Shown: positions 13,301 to 27,325, numbered from the stretch's first letter. The stretch: 64,000 bases of DNA from Phytoseiulus persimilis (GCA_037576195.1 CM075102.1:8184001-8248000); one strand, 5' to 3'. Numbers and translations: made by a program. The notes: generated from the sequence alone by a model not told the origin.

Positions 13301-16300
13301 TCGGGGAAAGCCTCGCTCGTGCAACACTAGATTCGGAACACTAGAATGAATCGCTAGCAATGTCCAAATGGAAAATTCGGAACCGCTCCTGGATGCCATG
13401 AGATCTATATGTTTTGCGGATCGAGCGGACTCTCCTCCTGATCACAGTCCGATGAATACATCACCAGCGTCTCGCTGTCTCGGATCGCGGTATTCAAACG
13501 CCGAATCTTCCTTCAGCGTTCTGGAGTCGATTCTCGAGCTGATTCCAAGTTGCCGCCAAACCCAGCGCCCCAGTAGGCATCGATGAGAGTCATCGATATC
13601 CAACTCTAGCGGAACTGCGTCAAGCCCAAATCATCCTTGGTTGTATCAGAGTTGTTTTCGGTTGCCGTCAGCGGCGGCACAGTTGTTGCCGCCGCCGCTG
13701 ATGGCTGTCCTTAACCTTAACCCCGTGCCGGCGGAATAGTTAGCCCGTGAAGTCAATAGTTACAGCGCGCCACGCTGGTTGCGAACGCCGGCGGAACCAC
13801 GTTTGGCCGGCCGGCTGTTTGGTCAGTTGGTTGGAAACGTGGATAACGTAGCCAGCGGCACGGCTGGTGCCGGCTCTTGTGTTAACGGCGGAGCTCCGGG
13901 GCCCAAGAACCTTTTGCAGACTTTTAGCCAGTTTCGTAACATCGCGCGACCCAGTCAGCTGAGAGTATTTTTAGCGCGTCTTCAGCCGGTTGAACGGACC
14001 GCCGCGCCGTCGGCAACAACAACGACAGCGATGCTCGCTTGCGAAGTGTTTGGTGCATTGTGGGGCTAATTTCGGGTGTTCTCTCACACTTTGACTGCTA
14101 GTGAAGCCCCTGCAGGATCCTTTAGGACTTTCGCGTGCCGGGTTGGCGCGTTACCTTCGGGCCGGCGTAGAGCATCGGAGAAGTAAATGTAGAGAAAAAC
14201 ACGCGGTGCGAGGGAAATCGATTTGTCGGGGCAAAACCTCAGCAAGTTCGATGAACGCGGCTCCATTTTCAGGAGTCGTAACCGGCGACACACATTTTCG
14301 TTGTCAGCAGGAATGGATTCACCACCAGCTCAAGGCGCCTCGTGACCGAGAGGACGATGAAAAGCGTCAGGTGGAGCTGAGGGAATCTCGGGAACAAGTC
14401 ATTCAAGTCATCGGTTCTGTCACTGAAGAAGAAATCCGATCGAAGCTTTGAATGCGAACGATAAGCCGAAAGATAGTTTGCTGCCAGGTGCTAATCCCGT
14501 CAGCAGCAGAAGTCGGCTACTCGTTGCTTGGGATAGGATTATGTGCTATGCAGAGCAGACGTGTTAATATTTAACATCCAGTCACAGCGCAAGCGGCCCA
14601 ACCGGACGATACCGGAGCCACGCTCCTGAAATCCCTGATTTGAAGCACGGCTGGATTAGTCTCTAATTCTCGAGTTTGCTCACACTACACCGCTCGATGT
14701 TCTGCGGAGATATATATTCGTGTGGAGAATCCAGAGGTCGGGTGTCTTCGCCGTCGATGAATTCCAGAGCAAAGCCTGGAAAACGGTGCTCATTCATGGG
14801 CTTCGCCGAAATCCTTCCACCAAATCCTTCAACTCGAACGATGTGTTCTCTTCTCGTTGATCCTTGCAAGATGTGAGCGGGATCTCAGAAAACTTCAGAT
14901 CAGCCGGACGACTTTCGGCCAAAATGAGCAGGTGGAAAGCTGTGGAAGCCCCAGGAGCGTTCGGCTCGTCAGCGATAGAGCAGGTTGAGATCTCCGCTGG
15001 AATCGTTCCGATCGAAATTGCCCCGCGCAGAGTCTGTTTCTTTCGCTGGGTACCTCTCCAAAAGAATCAGCAGCTCCAACAAGACCGCCCGGATCGTCAG
15101 TACGAATGGATTAGATAGCAACTACGCTGGATCCAGAATCGATAGGAAATACTCAGTTCGTGAATTTTAAGGAAAAACAGTTCGTGAGGCTTGGAATCGA
15201 CTCCAAGAACCCTCTAACGATGTTTGTTCCTCAGTCGGATTCTTGTGCGTTCAAGCTGGGGGACCTCCGTTGCTCCCATCCATGCAGCTTTGGGGTCTGA
15301 AGAGGAGAACGTTGATTCGGGAAGAGATCCTGTGAGCTGCGCGCGTCCGGAGAATTAGTGATTGATCCCAAACTTTGCACCAATTTGCTTTTGTCTTTCT
15401 TCTCGAGGATGGCTGACTCCCTCGAGGATTCGAATTCGCCCGAGGACAACATTCTGATTCCTGAGTCTGAACTCCCGGAACCTCTGATTTGAGAATTGAG
15501 ATCTAGTACAAGAGAGGCTTGCGTCTTGCAGTCCTTCAGGCGTGTGTTCCATGTAATTACCGCGGAGGCTCGATTCAATGACGAGTCCCCACACTACGTC
15601 AACAAGACTATTGAGAGTGAGAAGGCTGAATAGAGCGAATGCGAGAACCCCACTGTTGTACACATCGACTTACCTTGCTTTTCCGTGTTGGAGCCCGGAG
15701 CTGGCTGCTTTCACATCAGTCCGAGCCTTTTTGGACTGTTGCCTGTAGGTACTACTGGGAAGCAAGAGAAAAGCCTCATCGTATCATTAGACTTACGTGC
15801 TTGTGATTCTAGTATTTTTGATAACTCCTTTCACAATCCAGAGAAGAATGAGCCATCCAAACAAAGGAAACTAACACGAAAATCGATCGCGGTCGTCGTT
15901 CCTATCCGCAGCGCTGGCCACGATGACGAGACAGGTGTAGCTTTCGGAACGGCGCAATAAACGCCCCGGACTTTCGATACTTCTGAACATTCGAGAAAAC
16001 TAGGCACTGCGCTCGAGCTCCTAATGATGTTGCGGTTCGGCAGCGAGCGAAACTAGGAAACAACAAGAGAGAATACGCAGCTCCGGTAAGAGTTGAAGAG
16101 TTTTATTAGTTCGCTTTCGTTTCTAGCAATAATAATGGTCATGACGATTGTGATTCTTCCGTACTTCCAAACGATCGCAGGTAGAGTTTCATCGAATCGA
16201 ATAATTAGTTGCTTCCGTTATTGTAGTTGATAGAATTTTATTCGACAGCAGTTTCTTGCATCTCTCCATGTGTTCATCTAGTATATACAAAACGGAAAAA

Positions 16301-17834
16301 TAAATCCTATATTTTCACCTCACTTGACTCTCGGTTGCGGTTTATTATCTTCCCGCGTTTATTATCGTCATCATTGTAATCATCTCGTAATTATTGTCAG
16401 ATGTACTACGATTACTGTCATAGGATAAGTCTTGTTGCTAAGTAATTGCTGTGATCGGAATCCCCGTTGTTGTCATAGTTGTTGCTATTTCGGTTCCATG
16501 AATTCGAAGAACGGGAGCTGAACGGGAAATCGGGGTTCCCAAAGGCAATTTCGCGTCTCAAAATCAGACTCGATTTGATTAATCTGAAACTCGAAGCATA
16601 TCTCCATAATATTGCTCTGGTGAGCAATTCTCGAGTTCTTCCTGATCAGTCAGCGAGAGATCAATGTTGAGACCCGACCGGGGAATCGAGATGAAGCCAA
16701 CGGCGGATCGTCAACGAAATGAAGACGTCAATCCGATATCTCTGATAGTGGAGATGGGTAAACTTATGAGTGGTCGGAGTGTTGGGTGATTCTTGAAGAT
16801 CCTAGGTTATCGTTTGAGTGTCACTGTCCCATGCTATGCGTGAGAGGTTGACTCTCTTCAATGTTCGTTCAATGGTCTGTCTGCTCGCGTAGATTGTTTT
16901 GTCAAATGGGGAAGGGGCGCGGGCGTTTGTGTGTTGATCGATCGCGTCTACGCTATTTTGTAGCTTCAATTCGAATCAAGTTAGCTGTTAGTAAAGCACC
17001 TCGTCTAACCACATCTAACAGCCGGAGTCAGTCGGATGAGCTTGCTTGGACTGACACGTATCCTCGGCGTTAGTGTGGTTCTTGTTGGTAGTGACACCCC
17101 TCATTCTGGTCTCACGCTGCATTCTCCGATATCTGTCCTCGGTCCTGGGAGACCTTGTCTCTAGTCTAGCTCTGTCTCGGATCCGAATCGAAGTCGTTCC
17201 TCAAAACTGGTTGTCTTCCCGAGCTGTGCTGGTTCGGCGATTATTGTTACGGCGGCATCGAAATCATTCCTCTGAGACAATTTAGCGCCACAGCTGCGAC
17301 CGCCGCCGCTACCCGCATCGGAGCAGGCAACGGTCTCGAGTCCGGAGGGGATCTCGATGAAACCCTTTCCTGTTTAAACATTTCTCAAAATCAACAGCAG
17401 AACCCTGAGTCCGTGTCTTTCGGCAGTCGGTCGGGCGTTTCTCACGCGCCTCATACATTCGCTGTCCCTGCTTCCCGCGTCCAATCCGCATACTGCACTC
17501 TGAACCGCAATAATAACATTTGCAACAACGCTACGGTGTCAATACTGTAAGTCCAACACATCTTTCCAGGTCCCTTTTATTATCACAGTTCTGTCCGAGA
17601 GCCTTGACTCTTAGCAAGGCTCGAGCCAATCTCGAAATCATGTCTTTCTTGTACCTTCGATCAAATCTTCTCGTCGACAATCCTTGTGAACAATCCTTGT
17701 CTCAGTCTACGTGTGGCACTCTTTCGGCACCGTTCGACCGAGCGCCCGCCGGCAAAGCGATCGCTCCGGTCGTCGTCTCCTCCGCTTATCACAGGCACCG
17801 GCTTAAACGCCGTATAAGATGATCGGATTTCGGT

Positions 17835-17975
17835 TCCCCTGATGTTGCCCCCAGTACTCACCAATCCTAGCTCCAGCATAAATGGGAACTCGTTGAACTC
17901 TCAGGGACTGATTGATCGGTTTTCCGGGACCTCATGAGATTCTCGTTAGCTTCACCTGGAGCCAACATCAGGGGA
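17835..17975. repeat. 13-bp inverted repeat, 141 bp span
   Basis: TCCCCTGATGTTG at 17835-17847 and its exact reverse complement at 17963-17975; similarity continues inward only weakly (shared CCAG). It could be the remnant of a small inverted-repeat element. No target duplication seen. Confidence 0.4.
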
Positions 17976-20900
17976 GCGATCTGAAGAAACTTCCGACGGA
18001 TAGCTAAGCATTCAAACAAACCACAATGTATATTTGTCATAGTCATGTAGCCCGAATATCAGCTGAGTAAATGAAAACCGTTGTTACACCTCCTCCGACA
18101 CCTGCCGCCTTGTAGAGTCTCTTACGTATCGTCAGTTCATTTTCATCAGTGCCCACCGGGAAAACATGAACGCGAATATTCTACGCTTCCAAGTCCCACT
18201 CTTAGCACTGGACTCACGCGTATTGTATATTGTCAAGATCCACACGGAAATCATGTTGCATGGAATATGTTCAAGTTCAAAGATTATCGGATATAATGAT
18301 AGAGAATAATCAAAAGTCAAGATAAAAGTGGTGAGGGTTCTAACGATACTGTTGTCCCGTCATTAATTGGTTTTGACAGTGAAACGGTAAAGCCCTTTCG
18401 GTAGAGTATCAATCACGAGAGTAAGTTACCTGCACTAGTACTTATTATCCCACCATAAGCTCCCTCATCAGAACAACAGGTATTCCCTCCTCATGTTCAT
18501 TCTGTTGATATGCGTGGAGGCCCTGGTCACATTTTTGAATCACTCAGGTTTTGAAGGTGCCGCGAGTCTCTCCTTCAGACTTAACGCATCGTTTCCCCGA
18601 ATTTCGCTCCGTAGACGTGCTCAGGGTCTCCACAATTGATTCATTCGTATCCAGACCCATCGATGTATATACGAGGGTCTTAATGTTTATCTTGCTTTGA
18701 GAGCATGGATGTCACCTTCGTTAGTCTTCACCTCAACGTTATCATAGTTACCGTAAACTGTGATTTGCCGGCGACAAATATTCATGATTGACACATTGAT
18801 TGGTTCACGACGGCTGTCCTCCGTTTCTTCCGGAACCAGCGGACATCGGGGAACACTCTTGCCGGAAGTGTGTGGAGTACCTATGGGAGTTTCCCCATCA
18901 ACCCGGGGATCGTTTGTTACCTCTCGCAGTCGGTACACATCCCCTCTGGTGGCCCCGACGTTCCGAGATTCCGACTCGTCTCCCTAGCTTTCGTTGATGA
19001 AATATGGGCGGAGAAAGCAATGCATTTGGTGTATTGAATACTCTCTCTCCCCTTCTGGGATAGAAAGCTGTCAATTGGGATGGGAGCGGAGGCTTCATTC
19101 CCAGCTTTCCGAATAATCTTCGATGCATCAACTGACCGGACCCCGCAAGGATTTCGCTCGGCATCGTCAGGTTTTCGTCGCAACACCTCATGCGCGACCT
19201 GGTCCAGCAGCCATCGAGCTCCTCGACCTCTTTGGGTCCTCTTTCTGCCTCGGGGAACGTCATCATGACGGCAGTAGTTTTGAAGCCACATAACGCGAGG
19301 CTTCAGGACGGTGCATCTCGCTCGCTCGCTCGCTGCATAACGGCGACTTCCTAGGTGAAACGAGTACTTGTCGTCGAGATCCTTCCTCATCCTTACATTG
19401 TGAGCGGAGTTCGCTTCACGAGCGTCGAGTACAGGGCTCTCATCGAATGCGGCCGACTTTCAAGAACTTTCTTGAAGTTATCTCGCCACGGAAATTCAAG
19501 GGAGACGAAACGGGTTCCTCTCGTTCTAGCGTCAGTGCTCCATCGCTTCCTGGTGGGGGCCACTCGAAATAGAGTTATCGTTCCACGTGCTCCGATGCTC
19601 GAAAGTTTTCGGACTTCGCAGCACGTCGTTCTCAGCCCTGAAGTCTCGTAGTCTCAGAGCAAGCATAGGAACTCTGGCTATATAGGGCAGCGAATCGCCC
19701 TCAAAGTCCCCGAGCTCCCGACCACTGCCTATATGCTGAGTCTCAGGAGGCCACAAGGATGGTCGCGCTCAAATACGATTTTCTGTTGCTGTTTTCACCG
19801 ATCTCGCGAAATTATACAGCTCACATTCAAGAGGCTCGGTCCCACCAACGACACACGGTGAGCCTATGATTGTGATCTGATCAGCGAATCATTCCTTCTG
19901 TTTCTGCTGCGAAGTAGAAGTAATGGTCGCAGCTACTGAGTGAACGTAAGGATTATACATGAGTGAGTTAGCATTCTGAACCGAGACTGACCTCCGGGAT
20001 CCCAAGATCCATGAACAAGATCTTTGAACCCTCGGTTGCAAGCTCTGAATGTCTCACTGCCGCTTGTGGCAACCGATCCGGCAACAGACTGCGATACCGT
20101 CTCGTCCGAGCCTATCTGCGATGTTTTAAAGCTCGACTTGGTGCTGATCAGCGGATGCTGTTACGAACTTTGCTGTGGGCGGCCGGAACTTTGTATGAGC
20201 GGGAAGTTGAACATCTGGTTCTGGAGACGATGCAAATCGTCTTTCTGATTCGGGCTTTAATCCCCACGAATCCTCTATTCCTCCGGAATTCTCTAGAGAG
20301 GAGGGTAAACGCGCATGCTCGGGCTTTCGGGAACGTGTTGATGAAGAGCTTTCCGGCTATATACATTGCACCCTTTGTGAGATTTCCAGTGAGCACCTGA
20401 TTGCTTCGAGCTTCGCCACCACCTGATGTGTGATCGTGAAATCAATCGGGGCTAGATTCTCCGGGAGGGACGGGTTTGAGTGGAGATGATTTCGAACGGT
20501 CGTAGATTGTGATTCATCACGTGAGTGTTGGCTGTGTCTTCACTTCCGTAATGGAGAAATTCAAGAGGGAGACCGTCAGGAGAATGTTTTGTGCGGGATC
20601 GTATTGTCAAGGCGTCTGACAACCATCGCCCTGATGATCTGCATTGTTGAAAGAGTGAACCGAAAAAGATGGAATATTAACAACTCAAAACGACGTCTGG
20701 CATTGTCGCAGCGAACGTTTTCCAATAAGAGCGACGTTCCAGGCTCAATAATTATAGTTATCATCTAGTACTTAATTGAGGGAACCGTTGTGGTAGCAAA
20801 GACTAGTTACTGCTTCGAAACCCGTTATATATTGTACGTAAGTCGTTGTCCGTAAAAATAATAACCATCGGCGAACAAGCAAATAGGGCGTCGGTGACGG

Positions 20901-21520
20901 GAACGGAATCTGCTCTAGGGAGAGAATCATCATCTTAATATTTTGCAGCAACTCAGACGCTGAGAGATAGTAGAATACGATTCTACGAGGTAAATAGGTT
21001 TGTCCTTTTTTCAATGAAGGCAGGTAGATGGCTTTATCTCATTCAATCCTGTTGGGTTTCTGTGAAGAGGACTCGACCCGCTCGGAGAAAAACAGCAAAA
21101 CTGTTCAAAGAACTCCTGTTGGGGGAAATGGAAGAAAAGAGAGGGCACTGCAATTTCGGGGAAACCAACAAGGGAGGAAGACAGCACTTAGGACCAAACA
21201 CGACGTCTACCATAGAACTGAGAAGCAACCTTGAGTAGAAAACTGAGCTCTAAAATCAGAAGAAAAACCAAACAAAATTTATAAACTCAAAATTCAACTG
21301 AAGTAACATTTATTGAAACATCCAATCTCTCGTAGGTTGTGATTCTCCGATGACATTCACTGTGATGAATATCTGCTTCAGTTTGTTGACGATTCATTCG
21401 TTTTCCGAGTCACTTGATGTGAATTATGGGGTTTGGATTCTGTGTCTCGTTACTGCTCAGTAATAGTCCGTATGTTTCCTCTCAACGTCATAACAAAATA
21501 TACTTATTAATTATAAATTC

Positions 21521-21552
21521 TTATATATAATATATATATTTATATAATATAT
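21521..21552. repeat. AT-rich dinucleotide stretch
   Basis: TATA/ATAT-dominated sequence of about 32 bp, a simple repeat with no associated gene. Confidence 0.7.
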
Positions 21553-24208
21553 GCCCGGAGTTCTAGGCCGTCTACTATGAGCATCACCAGGACGGAAACT
21601 CCGCGGCTGTATTCATCGTCATCATCAAGATCATTCTCTCCATTGTGATCTGTCGTCCGATCATCAGCCTCCCGTTACATACCTAGAGGTGTGTCATAGA
21701 AAAATAATATTTGTTCTCTTCATAAGAAATACTCGCTGATCATTGCCGGCCCAATCCTAAAGTTGGTGTTACGACGAGATTGGGTCAGCCAAGCTTCAGT
21801 AGTGTACTTAGAAATGTAGTCGAATTTTTCGTTTCAATCCACGAGCACCCAACGTTCGGAATATCAGGCGCTCCAGTCAAGCTCGAAATGAGCGCTGGAG
21901 TCAACAAGTGTCCCTTCGTTTCTCTGCATGTCCTGCTTGAATGTGGCGTCTTTTGAGCGGTTCGAAGGATAAATGAAACTCAAACGAGGCATTCGTTCGA
22001 ATCTCGTCTTGAACCTTTCTTTGTGAGTACAATGCTTTGTGGCTTCTGTTGCAATGTGCTGTTGTTCAGCGTCCGATCCGCCGAAGATGACCGTCGATGC
22101 TGTTGTCTACCCTTCACCACGAGGCAGCTCGAAAGACTCAGCCATCCCGGACTTCTAGAGGACCTCAGAACTTTAGAGCCTTAGGGCTTCGGTCACCGCA
22201 CACCCTGAGCAGATCAGAGCTCACGGCTGCTCAGTTTTTGAGACTTTTCAGAGGCTTGGACACCTCGCAATAATTTCAGTGCTTGGAAGCTTTGTTTGGA
22301 GCTGACATATACCTGTGTACCGTTCTTGATCAACCCGTCATCGGCTAGTGACAGAGATTCTTTCTTTCTCTCTCGATCAGGAGTTTCGTAAGTGAAGAGT
22401 TGATATCGTACGCAATATAATCGACAAGGTGGAGGAGAAGAGGGATAGGTGCTCTCTTTGGATCGTGGGATGTGTGGTGGTAGTGGGATCGTGTGGTTGA
22501 TGTCGAGTGCTATTTCAACGGGCGAGCGCCCTTCTCGTTTTATACAAGGGTGAGGTTGCCAGTCGGCCGTTTGCTTTGTACAGAAGACATAGAGAAAATA
22601 ATAACAGTGAAGGAGAACTGCAGATTGATATTCTGACAATGCAAGCCGTAGCATGCACTTCAACACCATATCGGCTCGTCGAGGAAGGGAAGCCAAAATG
22701 AGTTGGGCTTCCAACGTATGTTTCGGTGAACGGATATCAATGGAGGGGGAAAAGAAGATTCGCGAGTGGGACGAATGCAAAAGACTCGCAGAATGAGCGC
22801 GAATCACAGCAGGGAAAGCTCCTCGATGGTTGCAGCTCGAAGTTGTACGCCGCAGATCGGTGGTCTACGACTGCAGCACTGGAGCGTCCAAACAAATGGT
22901 CTGACAGAAAGATGTGTCCTGTCTGCGACCAATGTTTGTCTACACTTTTCAGAGCGCGGAAATCGGGAATAAAAGGAATCGAGTACAGCTCGAACCATCT
23001 CGCAAGCCTCCAACCTCATTAACATACGAACGAACAGTGGACGTTGGGCGTCGAAATTTCATCGCAACAGGCCCTCATCCTGTGTCACAATGTGGGTTCA
23101 AGTTCAGGTGGTTGATGTTTGTTCTGTTTTCGCTGTTGTTGTAATTGTTGTTTTCTCTTGAAATTCAGATTGATGTTGTGCTTCTTGTTGATGCTCAAAA
23201 TGTTGTACAGACTTTCCGAATCGTTGTCGACGGAGAAATCCTGGAGGAATCGCGTCGAACCAAGCGTTTCAGCTGAGTTCGCTCCAAAACCAAGGGAATC
23301 GTCAAATATAGTGACGCAAATTTGCTTTTCCTTGCTCATAACTCTTTGTATCTCTCACTCTGTATAAGTGTTCTCATCTCCGCGGATAAGGCTGTGGATT
23401 ATCGTGGATCTAATACGGAAACGAGCAAAAATTAACGACACTGGTTGTCACAGTCGATAAAACGGAAATATAAAAATGATAATCATCGAACTCAAAAAAT
23501 TATAACTGAGGAAAAGATTCGCTATTCCAGCAATATCATAAGGACAGGAGTCGAATCGAAGTCAAAGTGGTCGGGTCGATTCCGATGTTCGCTACGTTTA
23601 GGAAATCGACCGAGAGTTGTTGTTGTTTTTACGTTCTTTCGTTCTAGCAGTTCTTCACGCGTTGTTGATGCTGTTGTAACTGTTAATCATTCAACTTGCT
23701 GATAGTGTCAACTTTCGTTTGGCTGACGTTACGAATATGGTTGCGGATGGTGTTCACGCGTTATTGATGTTGATGATGTCAAGTGGCCGTCTACCAAATT
23801 TCTATCTTTACCGATTATCTCGAACCAAAAGAAAAAATCCAAGCAAATTCCAGCATTTTGAACCTTCAATGTGGAGGCAGAGTTAGCGTCTTCTTCGCAA
23901 TCGCATACGGTCTACGAACTACTTATTTTTCTTCTCTCGACCGTGAGCGTCGCTCCCTCCCATTCCTAATTTGCAATCAGACGGAGGATTTTCACCCTAT
24001 CGATTGTTTATGGAATCATGACTGAGTTTCGGTACCCCGGACTCCGATTGGCCCCAGCAGAAATGCTGTTCTACCGTTTCGTCCAGCTCCGAAGGAGCTT
24101 CTATTCACGAGGATCGTATGAGCTCGATATAATGCTCATCGTCAACAGAAACTTTGATTCGGTTCTACTCGAGTTCAGCTTCCCGCGAAAAATTATCCAG
24201 ATGTGAGA

Positions 24209-25205
24209 AGGGAACCCGAGTCGCCTGGCTATGGTCGGCTGGCAAACAATAAAACCAGATTTCGAGAACTTGAACTGATGAAATTCGTGTTTGTGATTTC
24301 AATAAGACCCCAAAGTGAAACGGAAAGAAGCTTTCGGTCAGTCGATCACGCATCAATGAAACTGTTGTTCTCATATCTTCGTCAAAGTCGTCATCATCGT
24401 CGTCGTTGTTTTCGTCGGTTGAATAATCGTTACTGTTGTTGTGACTAGATTAGGCAGATCTGCTCGAAATCTCAGCCTCGTCTTCGCGGGAACCGATGAA
24501 CGATTGCACGCTTAAATCTCCGAGATTGCTTTCGTTTGCTTGAGTTTCTCAAAAGTTGGTTGGTTTTCATACAAGAGATAAGATAGATTCATGTGCCGCT
24601 CACGCGCAAGGCGTAGAAGGCTCTCACCGGAACCTCGGCGCAGCCCGGGCCCCCAGGTGAGCCTCGGTGGAGGCCTGGGAACCCGAGAGACCTCGAGGCA
24701 AATTTAGGAATTTTGGGGCAATGTGGGCTGAATAAGCGCCATCACGCTGCCTCGACGTGTGTAAACGTTTCAGGCCGATACGGGGTAGGACATCTACGTG
24801 ATTCTTATCTGCTGGGTAAAATCAAAAAAGGCTCTTATCTCTTGTTGAGATGCTGCTGGCGACGATCGACTCTTCGATTGTTTCTCGCTCTGAAGATCGT
24901 CGATTCCCAGTTGAACTCGTCAGGATCGATGGGATCGTTGGATGATTGACGCAGTTTCTCAGGAAACTCACTGCTGCTGCTGCTGCTGCTGTTGACTGTG
25001 ATGGTGTCAGCACTGACGCTGTTTTTGCTCTTTTTGTCGATGTCTATTGCTGCTGAAGATGTTGTTGCGACTGCTGTTGGTAGTCGACGGAAACTCTTGC
25101 TTGGTTCGTCGAGGCCGAACTCGAGGCCTGGAGTGGAGTTCCGTCGTATTGCAGTTCTACAAAGTCCCTTACTACGACGCGTTCGACCACCGTTCGCCCG
25201 CCGAT
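24209..25205. other. Downstream flank of C/EBP, probably 3' UTR in part
   Basis: No protein recognised. A minus-strand frame (25227-24835) is open with a Ser run coded by AGC/CAG repeats at 24970-25000, but its composition does not resemble a known family. A GC-rich hairpin-forming stretch lies at 24650-24677 (arms CCCAGG and CCTGGG with an inner GCCTC/GAGGC pair). I found no clear AATAAA on the minus strand close to the gene, so the 3' end is not placed. Confidence 0.3.
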
Positions 25206-25646
25206 CTACGCATTCGGAAGACACCACCTGGGTGGGGAGAATAGTTGCTGATGTTGTAGGTGGTGTGCATGCTGTTGTTGGAGCTGCATCCCGCTCGCTG
25301 AAGGTCCCCCTGACGGTCCATAGACTCCCGCTCCGACGACGTTCCCCATTGACGCAACGAGATCCTGTGTGGACTGGAGCGTGTTCCGGTTGCTGAGATC
25401 GAGACTTCCCAAACCGTTTAAAGTAGTTGTCGTCGTCGACATCGACGTTGGCGGCGTCGACAAGTTCGTCTGGTTCATTCTCACTGCGGCTGCAGCAGCT
25501 GCTGCTGCCGCAGCCGTCGCCGCCGCCACGGACGTTGCCGACGATGCCGAGGGTTGACGCGAACTTTGGGAAGGTGTTGCACCTGCCAACGGAAACGGGG
25601 AAACTGTCGAGGGGAAGCCCAGGAACTTCGGGGGGGTCCCTTGCGG
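25206..25646 (-). other. In-frame open extension after the C/EBP stop (readthrough candidate)
   Basis: Directly after the C/EBP TGA (25649-25647) the same frame stays open for 146 codons before the next stop at 25208-25206. The translated sequence resembles the N-terminal half of the same protein in composition: an Ala run after SVAAAT, a Ser/Thr segment (LSTPPTSMSTTTTT), a leucine-rich patch (LNGLGSLDLSNRN), then Gln/His-rich sequence ending FSPPRWCLPNA. The stop context is TGA-C, the leakiest class known in insects. Alternatives are a repeat-rich 3' UTR that is open by chance, or an alternative exon: a good acceptor (pyrimidine tract then CAG) lies near 25590, but I see no strong donor in the matching phase. 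Whether it is translated is not known. Confidence 0.4.
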
Positions 25647-27290
25647 TCAGTAATGATCAGGTGGGCCCATGTGGAGCGAACGGGCGAGTTCCGAATCTAC
25701 GTTCTCGGGAGGGACTCCGACGTTTGTTAGCAGCGATTTGAGCACAGTCAGTTCCTGAAAAGATACGGAACGAAAACACCAAACAAAAATTAGTGAGGAT
25801 CCTGCCTTGGAGCTCCGATTCAACACAAGTTGACGCATGCCAAAATTGGGGTTAGCTGCTAAAATGAGACCGTAGTTGATGCCTTGAGTGAGTCAGTTTG
25901 ACCACAGATGTCCCGACTCCCAGTAACTCGGAGGTTTTCTAAGCTGCTTGGGACTTGAGCGGATGTTGACGAAGTCAGAGAGTCTGGTCTCAAATTGTGG
26001 AGGGGGGAAGGGGGGCTCGACAGACGTTCAAAAATCGGAGAATTCAAACATGATGTAGGAGAAACCTCAGACAACAGCCCCGTTATGTCAGTTCGGAGGA
26101 GTCCGCCGAGAGTTTTTCTTTCTCGAGCCGTAAGAGACGAGTTCCCAAGGGAGAGATGCGAAAAGGGAGCGAATGAACGAGATTGAGCAAGGGGGGGGGG
26201 CGCCAGAGGATGTTCATAGTAGGAAAAACGCGGGAGTGAAGCAGAAAAATGTCAGTATCATGCTCCTGACGGTGAACAAAGTCTGTCGTTGCCACCGCCG
26301 CAAAAGTAAGAAGGTCTGCTTACCTTGGTGAGCATCTCGACCTTCTTTCTGAGGCCTTCGTTCTCGCGGTTCAACTCTGTCACTTTTCGTTCGGTGTCTC
26401 TTGTCCTCTGCTTTGCTTTTTCTCTGCTTTTCCGCACTGCGATATTGTTACGTTCCCTCCGCCTTCGATATTCCTCCGAAGTCTTGTCAACGAACTTCTT
26501 TCCAGTCTTCTGCATTAGGTTCGGCTGCTTGATATGCGCCTTATGCGCGAGCACTTGCCCGGGGAGGCCGTTGTGGCCTGCGATGGCTCCGAGATGGCCG
26601 TTCTGGAGCCCCCGATGCGGCTGGTTCAGATCGTGTGAAAAGATATTCACAGGAACCGTAGGCGATGGCCGTGGTACCTGCGCCTGGTGTACGGTGTGCG
26701 AGTGCATTTGGTTATTCCCGGTAACGTTTCCAGGCAGCATTTGGCCCGCCGAAGTTCCAGATAACGCGGGGAAGGCCGCCGCGAGCAAGTTTCGCCCATA
26801 GGCGGCCTCCCTGTTATAATCGTTTTGATCCAGTGGTTCCCGTTTGATCGGTACAGCTGGAGAAGGGCTATCGAATCGGTCCGGAGACCCACTAAGCCGT
26901 TCGGTGTACTGGAGATTAACCAAATTGATTCGACCGTTTCGCTGCTGCTGCTCAGTGAGCAAATCAGTGAACAGAATGTCCGATTCTCCCAAATTCGAGC
27001 CCTGTGAACTTTCCGATGATTGCGAGCTTCCGAGAGACGATGCGAGTGACGCTCCTGACAAGCCGTTATTCTGGGCAGCTATGAAGTTGCCTAAGTCAAA
27101 GCTGCCTAGGTCTGACAGGTCCGGAACGACGCAGCCGTCTCCGAAGTCGAAGTGGTTCAGACTGCCCGAGCTCGGCACCCTGGCTGTTGTGGGGCTACTG
27201 TTAGCCGAAGTGGGCGATGAACTGGAGCAGCGTTGCCCGCCCGCGAACAAGGGATTGTTCGCTCCACCTGCAGCAGCCTGCTGCTGTTGT

Positions 27291-27325
<35 letters not shown>

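Larger units (their letters stand above)
10531..24208. other. Gene-poor stretch, nothing recognised
   Basis: Short ORFs only. Structural items seen: a GC hairpin at 13671-13700 (arms CAGCGGCGGC / GCCGCCGCTG), an inverted pair TCCCCTGATGTTG at 17835-17847 and 17963-17975, and an AT-dinucleotide-rich patch at 21521-21552. A plus frame at 20011-20400 is open for 129 codons without known motifs. Confidence 0.35.

Noticed and set aside
19080-19268. Plus-strand FRIIFDAST, similar to the start of BEL/Pao reverse transcriptase domains
   Set aside because: Only about nine residues match; the following sequence does not align in any frame without forcing, and there are no LTRs or other retroelement domains nearby.
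26258-26323. Continuation of the C/EBP frame to 26258 as the protein's end
   Set aside because: It crosses a strong GTAAGC donor and breaks the leucine zipper; splicing to 25754 restores a canonical C/EBP zipper.
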